DNA of 12,228 nucleotides from JBOGXF01 sp050694275 (lineage in GTDB: Bacteria; Actinomycetota; CADDZG01; WHSQ01). Each line of letters begins with the position of its first letter. The first letter of the stretch is position 1. Made by a program: the position numbers and the translations under genes. The stretch lies in NCBI GenBank assembly GCA_050694275.1, contig JBOGXF010000113.1:1-12228 (forward strand). Direction: 5' to 3'. Below, in pieces: positions 7,901 to 12,228 of this stretch. Under the pieces are notes generated by a model. It was not told where the DNA came from. It saw only the letters and a program-made list of their open reading frames with translations, and did no database searches.

Positions 7901-8771
7901 TCAGGCCGATCCGATGTGGGCGTAGCTCTCGGGATGCTCGGCGAGATACCCGGGAAGCGACTGGGCCTCGTGGCCGGTCAGACGCGGCACCGTGTCGCTC
8001 ACGACGTCCAGCTCGCCCGTGGCGATGGCGACGTAAGAAGTGACCCACCCCTCGATCTCCCAATCGGGAGCCCCCGTGGGCCTGCGCGACGCCCATGCCT
8101 CCTCGAGGGTCTCGTCCTTGTAAGTGGCGGGACGACCGGTTACGCGCGCCAGCTCGTCGGCGGCTTCCTGAAGGGTGAACGCGTGCGGTCCGGTGTTGTC
8201 GTAGAACTGTCCATCATGGTCACGCGACATCAGAAGCCACGACCACATCGGCGATGTCGTCGCGCGCGACGGGCGCGAACCGACCCGAACCGGCAGGGCC
8301 CGCTATCACTCCTTCGGGGGTGCAGAACCAAGGGATGAAATCGAGATAGAGGCTGGATCTCAGAAAGGTGAACGGGATGCCCGAGGCCCGGATGTGCTCC
8401 TCCGTGGCGTGGTGATGGCGAGCCAGCGTGAAGGTCGCGTCGGGGGCCGCGCCCAGAAATGACAGATAGACGATGCGCTCGACTCCCGCCGAGACTGCCG
8501 CGTCCACCGCTGTGGTGTGCAGGCGGACGCGCTCGGGGTGCTCGCTCGCCGAGACGAAGAAAAGAGTGGTGACACCCTCAGCCGCGGAGCGGAACGAATC
8601 CGCGTCCCCGTAATCCGAGGCCCGCCTTACCTCGGCGTTCTCGACCTTCGGGGCGCGTGAGGGATCGCGGACGATGAGTCGCTGACGAGCACCCTGAGCA
8701 GCCAGTCGCGCCGCGACACGGCCCCCGACCTCGCCGGTCGCCCCGGTGATCCCGAAGAGCTCTTCGCTCAC
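7901..8771 (-). pseudogene. NmrA-type NAD(P)-binding protein, frameshifted
   Basis: The first reading frame (8771 down to 8220) gives an atypical short-chain dehydrogenase of the NmrA type. It starts with the Rossmann motif ITGATGEVGGRVAARL and continues through LIVRDPSRAP, VERIVYLSFLGA, and GIPFTFLRSSLYLDF to ARDDIADVVV. It then runs into a stop. A second frame (8248 down to 7901) supplies exactly the missing C-terminus: HDGQFYDNTGPHAFTLQEAA, RVTGRPATYKDETLEEAWAS, and ending HPESYAHIGSA. The join falls within about 8230-8245 and fits one extra base or two missing bases. NmrA-like proteins sense NAD(P) redox state or reduce quinones. The GTG start at 8771 is 8 nt after the DoxX-like gene's stop, with no clear ribosome site, so it depended on coupling. 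A sequencing or assembly error would restore one intact gene of about 290 residues. Confidence 0.82.
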
Positions 8772-8779
8772 GTTTTGGG

Positions 8780-9220
8780 CTACTTGCGGAGATCGAAGAG
8801 AGGGTCTGTGATCGTCAAGGGGAGATCGTGCCCGAAAGCGGCGAAGAACGCGAACAGCGCCAGAGATGCGCCCAGGAACGTCACGTTGCGCCAGAAGAGC
8901 AGCATCTGGGTCTGCTTCTGGTTCTCGTCCTCGACCTCCCAGAAGCGATGGAACCACCACGCCGCGGGAATCACGAACGCGGCGAACATGAGCGCTCCGA
9001 GGTCCGGCCAGATGCCTAGCCCGATCGAGAGCCCCGACGCGGCCAGCCACACGCCCACGGGCCATCCCCCGAGAGCCGGGAACGGAAACCCCATCTGTCT
9101 CGAGAAACCGACCGCCATGGAACTCTTCGCGATGTGGAAACCGACTCCGACCACGACGAAGAGGAAGATCCCGATCAGAAGCCGCCCGAGCAGCAGAACC
9201 CACGCACCAAAGTCGCCCAT
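8780..9220 (-). CDS. DoxX-like integral membrane protein
   Basis: This is a 146-residue protein with four hydrophobic segments: about 6-28 (WVLLLGRLLIGIFLFVVVGV), 50-70 (GGWPVGVWLAASGLSIGLGI), 72-92, and 108-130 (LLFWRNVTFLGASLALFAFF). The GRLLIGIFLF start and the WRNVTFLGASLAL last helix are typical of the DoxX family, which are membrane partners of redox and quinone-stress systems. Length matches the family. AAAGGAGA (9226-9233) sits 5 nt before the ATG, a strong ribosome site. It is first in a two-gene unit with the NmrA-type gene and diverges from a MarR regulator. This is the layout of electrophile- and quinone-responsive loci such as the B. subtilis DoxX-like genes controlled by MarR-type MhqR. 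The specific substrate is unknown. Confidence 0.82.
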   Translation of the reverse strand: MGDFGAWVLLLGRLLIGIFLFVVVGVGFHIAKSSMAVGFSRQMGFPFPALGGWPVGVWLAASGLSIGLGIWPDLGALMFAAFVIPAAWWFHRFWEVEDENQKQTQMLLFWRNVTFLGASLALFAFFAAFGHDLPLTITDPLFDLRK

Positions 9221-9255
9221 ATCTGTCTCCTTTCAGACAAGACTCCCGCGAAACA

Positions 9256-9275
9256 ACTTGTTTGAGGGTACAAAT
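9256..9275. promoter_or_regulatory. candidate MarR operator (imperfect inverted repeat)
   Basis: ACTTGT (9256-9261) and ACAAAT (9270-9275) form a 5-of-6 inverted repeat with an 8-nt spacer, about 20 bp overall, the usual size of a MarR-family site. It lies in the 73-nt space between the divergent DoxX-like and MarR genes, which is notably AT-rich against the GC-rich surroundings, and it overlaps the candidate -35 box of the regulator. This suggests autoregulation and control of both units. Confidence 0.4.
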
Positions 9276-9287
9276 ATTTCCTATCAT
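9258..9287 (+). promoter_or_regulatory. candidate promoter of the MarR gene (leaderless)
   Basis: TTGTTT (9258-9263), an 18-nt spacer and TATCAT (9282-9287) form a reasonable sigma70-type promoter. The -10 box ends only 6 nt before the GTG start at 9294, so the transcript would begin at or next to the start codon. That agrees with the absence of any Shine-Dalgarno sequence upstream of this GTG. Confidence 0.4.
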
Positions 9288-9293
9288 CGTCTC

Positions 9294-9761
9294 GTGGCAC
9301 GAGAGCTGGATCTGGAGGAGTTCGAGTCGCGGGCGTGGAGGGCCTTCCTTGAGGCCCATGCCCGCCTGGTCCCGGAGCTCGAGGCCGAGCTCGTCGACGA
9401 GCAGTCGCTCACCCTGAGCCAGTACGAGGTGCTGCTGCGGCTCGCCAAGGCGCCGGGCCGCGCCATGCGGATGCTGAAGCTCGCCGAGAGCGTCCTCCTC
9501 TCCCCCAGCGGCATCACCCGGGTGATCGATGAGCTGGAGCGCAAGGATCTCGTCGAGCGCAAGCGGTGCCCCTCCGACGCGCGCGGCTATCTCGCGGTTC
9601 TCACGGCAAAGGGCCGTGCCCGGCTGCGCCGGGCCGCCGCGGTCCACGTTCGGGGCATCCGCGAGCACTTCACTGACCGGCTCACGTCGCGCCAGCTCGA
9701 GCAGCTCGCGTCGGCACTCGAAGCCATCTTTCCGCCCACGGCCATCGAAGAAGCGGGCTGA
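9294..9761 (+). CDS. MarR-family transcriptional regulator
   Basis: This is a 155-residue winged helix-turn-helix protein of typical MarR length. It has an N-terminal dimerisation helix (DLEEFESRAWRAFLEAHARL), then LTLSQYEVLLRLAKAPGRAM and the recognition region LLSPSGITRVIDELERKDLV (69-88). The wing carries the conserved Asp/Arg pair (CPSDARGYLAVLTAKGR, 92-108), and a long C-terminal helix completes the dimer interface. The GTG at 9294 is chosen because the domain starts immediately after it and nothing upstream is conserved-looking; it has no ribosome site and may be leaderless. MarR proteins usually repress a divergent gene and themselves and are released by phenolic or oxidising ligands. 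The divergent DoxX/NmrA genes are the obvious target. No regulatory cysteine pair is evident (one Cys, residue 92, at the wing). Confidence 0.9.
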   Translation: MARELDLEEFESRAWRAFLEAHARLVPELEAELVDEQSLTLSQYEVLLRLAKAPGRAMRMLKLAESVLLSPSGITRVIDELERKDLVERKRCPSDARGYLAVLTAKGRARLRRAAAVHVRGIREHFTDRLTSRQLEQLASALEAIFPPTAIEEAG

Positions 9762-9822
9762 TCTTCGGGCCGAGCTTCGTTCCAAGTCACGTGTCCGCTC
9801 CTTCCCAAAAGGAGCGACCCTG

Positions 9823-10107
9823 ATGCTCGAAGGCGCCCGCTCCGGGCGCGTTCTTCTTCTCCCCTGTCACGCTCCGGCGTCTCGAGGCACTCCCTTGGCC
9901 TCGGCCTTTAGGCGCTTCCTGCTTCTCCCCATGGTGGCTGCGGCAGCGCTTGGCGTTGTCGTGCTCGGTTTCTGGCCTGGCTCGGACTCACCCAACTTTC
10001 ACGGACACGCGGCAGGGCATTGGATCATGGCGATACCAGTCCTCTTCGTGGGCCTCGTCCTCGCGCGACTGCCCGAAGCGCACACGACGGCGCGTCGTAT
10101 CGCATGA
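9823..10107 (+). CDS. small two-helix membrane protein of unknown function
   Basis: This is a 94-residue protein that I do not recognise. The ATG at 9823 is preceded by AAAAGGAG (9807-9814) with an 8-nt spacer, a good ribosome site. Residues about 29-50 (RRFLLLPMVAAAALGVVVLG) form one membrane helix. A His-containing loop follows (NFHGHAAGHW), then a second helix (IMAIPVLFVGLVLARL), and a short tail ends the protein. It starts 61 nt after the MarR gene on the same strand, so the two could share a transcript, but a terminator-like hairpin at 9833-9849 lies inside its first codons. Its 3' end is antisense to the run-on end of the Rhs fragment frame. A shorter start is possible, so the exact N-terminus is uncertain. 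Confidence 0.5.
   Translation: MLEGARSGRVLLLPCHAPASRGTPLASAFRRFLLLPMVAAAALGVVVLGFWPGSDSPNFHGHAAGHWIMAIPVLFVGLVLARLPEAHTTARRIA
9833..9860 (+). terminator. terminator-like hairpin with a pyrimidine tract
   Basis: GCGCCCG (9833-9839) and CGGGCGC (9843-9849) form a perfect 7-bp stem around a CTC loop, followed by GTTCTTCTTCT. It is 70 nt past the MarR stop and would be a reasonable intrinsic terminator for that gene. The tail is interrupted by C and the hairpin lies within the first codons of the next frame, so either the terminator is partial or that gene starts later. Confidence 0.4.
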
Positions 10108-10115
10108 CTCCACGC

Positions 10116-10511
10116 ACCCTTTGCTGCGTCGTCAACGCAACGCCATGGCTCAGTCCAGCCGCAGAATCCACTGGGATCAACGAGGACCGTCGGCCGGTTG
10201 TTGACATAGACGTAGGGCGAGACCATCGGCGACGTGATCGGCGGGGTCCGCGGATCGGTAGCGGTGAACCGTCCGAGCCCAGGGTCATATTGCCGCGCTC
10301 GTAGGTGGTAGAGCCCTGTGGGGTCCTGATATTCGCCGGTGAACTGCATCGGGTTGTCGGGTGCCAGAGGATCCAGTTTTAGAGCAGAGCGCGACGCCCC
10401 GAACGGCTCATACGAATACGACCACTGTGGGGTTCCGGTAGAGCTGGTCACGTTGGTGACCGACCCGATGCCGTCTTTGTGGTAAACGGCGGCCGCTAGC
10501 TCCAGAATCAT
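10116..10511 (-). pseudogene. orphan Rhs core end with a truncated C-terminal tip (copy 1)
   Basis: The frame encodes the conserved end of an Rhs/YD-repeat protein without the large shell-forming part. It reads YHKDGIGSVTNV, PQWSYSYEPFGASR, PLAPDNPMQFTGEYQDPTGL, YHLRARQYDPGLGRFTATDP, VYVNNRPTVLVDPSG and then the start of a variable tip (FCGWTEPWRCVDDAAKGAW). Rhs proteins deliver toxic C-terminal tips, and detached tips with a piece of core are known downstream of full rhs genes. The open frame continues to 9999, but that last stretch is antisense to another gene and looks like run-on, so I end the feature near 10116. An ATG at 10511 lies 13 nt after the upstream TPR gene's stop and could allow translation. 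No immunity gene follows. The repeat identity is firm; whether it is expressed is unknown. Confidence 0.75.
10194..10490 (-). repeat. Rhs core direct repeat, copy 1
   Basis: This stretch encodes YHKDG to NRPTVLVDPSG and is homologous, in the same orientation, to 11641-11946. By hand alignment about 75 of 106 residues are identical. The DNA also matches in blocks such as GGGTTGTCGGG and CCGTCTTTGTGG. Homologous segments of this kind allow recombination that exchanges one Rhs tip for another. Confidence 0.75.
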
Positions 10512-10524
10512 TCCATCGCACGCG

Positions 10525-11247
10525 TTACGCCACAGCACGCTGCAACTGAGCGCGCTCCCGCTCTAAGACAGAGTCAAACGACCGTGCGCTGCCTCGCCAC
10601 GTGGCTCGCGCCACTTCCAACACGGTCGCTGCATCAGGCTCCCCCTGGATTTCCTTCAGGACACAAAGCGTCAAAGCAACGCGAGCATCTCGGATCCTCG
10701 TGTCGAACACCCGCGCAAGTAAGGACTTTGCCTTCTCGGCTTCGCGGAGTTTGAAGATTAGGACTTCCGCGAGGACCCCGCAGCAATCTGCAGTCGCGGG
10801 TAGAGACGGCCCATCCCACTCAAGACACTCGATCGCTGCCCTGAGGTGTGCTTGCGTCTCAACAAGATCATCTCGTCGCGCCGCAAGAACCGATGACCAA
10901 GTCCAGGTGTAAGGCGAATCTGAGAAAAGAAGCTTCATATCCTCGATGATCTCCTGTCCTTCCTCAAGGCGGTCTTGCGCGATGAGCGACGCGGTAAGGC
11001 GGCCCCAGAGGTAATCAGAGTCATGGATTCTTTCAAGGCCCCGCCTGAGGACGACTTCCTCGCCCGTGAAGTCTCCGAATGCCCCGTAGCACCGTGCCAA
11101 CAAGACCCATGCATTGTGATCGCGGGGGTTAAGCCTCGTGTACAGACCTGCGATCCAACTGGCGAGCGTCTGGTGCTCCCCATGGATCAGTGGGTCCACG
11201 ACACCGAGAAAGAACTTCTGCAACACACGCGACTGGATCACTCTCAT
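10525..11247 (-). CDS. TPR-like helical-repeat protein, candidate immunity partner of the adjacent Rhs tip
   Basis: From the ATG at 11247 the protein is 240 residues, almost entirely helical, with about four degenerate 34-38-residue units of TPR character. They begin near 40 (NPRDHNAWVLLARCYGAFGD), 78 (DYLWGRLTASLIAQDRLEEG), 112 (TWTWSSVLAARRDDLVETQA) and 150 (PATADCCGVLAEVLIFKLRE). There is no signal peptide or membrane segment, so it should be cytosolic. Its ATG overlaps the TGA of the upstream Rhs tip frame as ATGA, which implies coupled translation and is typical of toxin/immunity pairs. An in-frame extension to 11406 would overlap the tip and looks like shadow sequence. Helical-repeat folds occur among immunity proteins, but I do not match this to a named family. 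Immunity is inferred from position only; a generic protein-protein adaptor is the alternative. Confidence 0.7.
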   Translation of the reverse strand: MRVIQSRVLQKFFLGVVDPLIHGEHQTLASWIAGLYTRLNPRDHNAWVLLARCYGAFGDFTGEEVVLRRGLERIHDSDYLWGRLTASLIAQDRLEEGQEIIEDMKLLFSDSPYTWTWSSVLAARRDDLVETQAHLRAAIECLEWDGPSLPATADCCGVLAEVLIFKLREAEKAKSLLARVFDTRIRDARVALTLCVLKEIQGEPDAATVLEVARATWRGSARSFDSVLERERAQLQRAVA

Positions 11248-11640
11248 TGGGGTCCCTGGGTGGTGACGAGAGGCGGCTGAGGCAGATACGCAGGCATCAT
11301 GTGCATCTTCTCCGGCGCCACGATGCCAAGTGCGCCGTAAAGAGTTGCTAATGCGATGGTCCCCGCAATCGCTCGGCAGAGCGCCCGCGTCATGCCCGGT
11401 GGACAACCGGGAGGGACTCTTGAGGGATCAATGTATTCCTCTGGTCCACGCCCCTGTATCTGGGTCCGCGCGTTGATGCGCTGCTGAAGCTCGTCGTCGG
11501 TGGATCGAGAAGCGCGGTGAATGGCATCTGCAACGACGGCACCTCCTACTGCGACGCCGATGGCACCAGCGATGATCTTTGCAAGGCCAATACCGGCGGG
11601 TATAGCAACGATTGCAATCTGCCCAGAGGGGTCAAGAAAC

Positions 11641-11946
11641 ACTGTGGGCCGGTTACCTACATACGCGTACCACGAGACTGCAGGGTTCGCAAGAGCTGGC
11701 GCAACAGGATCGGTCGTCGAAAACCTGCCGAGGCCCGGGTCATATTGACGTGCCCGCAGGTGATAGAACCCCGTCGGATCGAGATACTGACCCGTGTAGC
11801 GCATCGGGTTGTCGGGCGCCAGCGGGTTGATCTTGGTCGTCGTACGTGAAGCTCCGAACGACTCGTAGGTAGCTGTAGGACCACTGCGGCAGGCCGATTG
11901 CATCCGTAACGTTCGTCACGGACCCCATCCCGTCTTTGTGGAAATA
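11641..11946 (-). repeat. Rhs core direct repeat, copy 2
   Basis: This is the second, diverged copy of the Rhs core end, about 1.45 kb from copy 1 and in the same orientation. Homology stops right after DPSG, where the two tips become unrelated. At the other end it stops near the HKDG motif, which defines the exchangeable unit. Confidence 0.75.
11865..11872. repeat. 4-bp tandem duplication causing the Rhs frameshift
   Basis: GTAGGTAG on the plus strand reads CTACCTAC on the coding strand. Removing one unit restores SYSYESFGASR in one frame, matching SYSYEPFGASR in copy 1. The duplication is therefore the whole cause of the break between the two frames. Confidence 0.8.
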
Positions 11947-11962
11947 GGGGGACTGCGCCCCG

Positions 11963-12153
11963 TCACTCTCCGACAAACGACCCGTCCGGAGCAATGATGA
12001 AGTCTGCGGAGGGCGGTGCAAAGGCGCTCCAGCCCATGTCGTCGACGCTAGCGATCACGCGAAGTGTCTGCCTCTTTCTGTCATCCCAAAGAGCCTGAAT
12101 CTCTAGTGCAGCGGCGCGAAACGTTCGCGGTGTAATTCGTTAGCTTCCGTCAT
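11963..12153 (-). pseudogene. small unknown ORF, probably frameshifted, ATGA-coupled to an upstream gene
   Basis: The ATG at 12153 opens MTEANELHRERFA, which soon meets a stop. One base back, the neighbouring frame continues as LEIQALWDDRKRQTLRVIAS, VDDMGWSAFAPPSADFIIAP and DGSFVGE, ending at TGA 11963-11965. Assuming one lost base near 12110-12118, the product would be about 63 residues with a helical N-terminus. I do not recognise it. The ATG overlaps the preceding frame's TGA as ATGA. It ends almost exactly where the Rhs copy 2 homology begins, so it may be the remains of the previous cassette's immunity gene. The frame join is an inference; without it only a 33-codon GTG-started ORF remains. 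Confidence 0.35.
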
Positions 12154-12228
12154 CGCGGACCGATTCGCCAAGCAGTGGGGTCGTTGAGATATAAGCCGCA
12201 CGCGCAGTCGAGAGCCTCTTCCGGAGTC
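12150..12228 (-). CDS. 3' end of an unidentified gene entering from the right edge
   Basis: Only the last 25 residues are visible (TPEEALDCACGLYLNDPTAW, then RIGPR and TGA at 12150-12152). The TGA overlaps the next ATG as ATGA. Nothing in this tail identifies a family. By position it could be the tip or an immunity gene of the preceding Rhs cassette, on the same strand as the rest of the array. Confidence 0.4.
   Translation of the reverse strand, partial: TPEEALDCACGLYLNDPTAWRIGPR

Larger units (their letters stand above)
11244..11960 (-). pseudogene. orphan Rhs core end with an intact unknown C-terminal tip (copy 2), frameshifted in the core
   Basis: The upstream part (about 11960-11873) reads YFHKDGMGSVTNVT and GLPQWSYSY. 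The rest is in another frame: ESFGASR, PLAPDNPMRYTGQYLDPTGF, YHLRARQYDPGLGRFSTTDP and YVGNRPTVFLDPSG. After DPSG comes a different tip of about 125 residues. This tip has a long hydrophobic Gly/Ala-rich segment (IAIVAIPAGIGLAKIIAGAI and on), a charged middle (RASRSTDDELQQRINARTQI), PPGCPPGMTRALCRAIAG and a second hydrophobic segment, and ends TTQGPQ. I recognise no nuclease, deaminase or ADP-ribosyl motif, so a membrane-acting activity is possible. The break is a tandem CTAC CTAC where copy 1 has one equivalent. No start codon with a ribosome site is seen. The stop overlaps the TPR gene's start as ATGA. Confidence 0.78.

Noticed and set aside
8775..9293. Upstream extension of the MarR frame to 328 codons
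   Set aside because: It runs antisense to the DoxX-like gene and through the AT-rich promoter region. The MarR domain starts right after the GTG at 9294.
8772..9785. Upstream extension of the NmrA-type frame to 521 codons
   Set aside because: It overlaps the DoxX-like gene in another frame and is antisense to MarR. The Rossmann motif begins right after the GTG at 8771.
10489..10500. GCGGCCGCTAGC, adjoining NotI and NheI sites as in a cloning polylinker
   Set aside because: No other vector-like sequence is nearby and the bases lie in a continuous frame leading into the Rhs core. Chance in GC-rich DNA is sufficient.
9999..12228. CRISPR array or insertion sequence as the source of the repeats
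   Set aside because: There are only two copies, about 300 bp long and protein-coding, with no short regular spacers, terminal inverted repeats or transposase.

Overview
The window is GC-rich and densely packed with genes, several of which start with GTG or TTG. It looks like a high-GC bacterial chromosome, possibly an actinobacterial or other terrabacterial lineage. No rRNA or tRNA is present to settle this, so the taxonomy is only a guess.

Layout. (1) Positions 1-30: the probable start of a gene running left out of the window, with a leader hairpin at 51-68. (2) Positions 268-6977, minus strand: a tightly packed run read in the order fused SecDF translocase, KhtT-like gating subunit, KhtU-like cation/proton antiporter, secreted M19-like (renal dipeptidase-type) hydrolase. 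The gaps are 45, 2 and 45 nt, so this is probably one envelope and ion-homeostasis operon, closed by a palindrome at 222-272. (3) Positions 7023-7780, minus strand: a small unknown membrane protein and a stand-alone Lrp/AsnC ligand-binding (RAM) domain. (4) Positions 7901-9761: a DoxX-like membrane protein and an NmrA-type NAD(P)-binding protein, the latter broken by a frameshift. They diverge from a MarR-family regulator across a 73-nt promoter/operator region, a classic electrophile- or redox-sensing switch layout. (5) Positions 9823-10107, plus strand: a small unknown two-helix membrane protein.

(6) Positions 9999-12228, minus strand, is the accessory region and the most interesting part. 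It holds two homologous copies of the conserved end of the Rhs core (YHKDG..GSVTNV to NRPTV..DPSG). Each is detached from any full-length Rhs protein and each carries a different C-terminal tip. The upstream copy carries a hydrophobic tip of unknown type whose stop codon overlaps, as ATGA, the start of a 240-residue TPR-like protein, the arrangement expected of a toxin/immunity pair. The second Rhs copy follows 13 nt after the TPR gene and has a truncated tip. Upstream, the remains of another small ATGA-coupled pair run to the window edge. This reads as a reservoir of orphan Rhs tips lying downstream of a main rhs gene that would be outside the window to the right. The first copy is broken by a 4-bp tandem duplication (CTAC CTAC). 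The toxic and immunity roles are inferred from architecture; I do not recognise either family.
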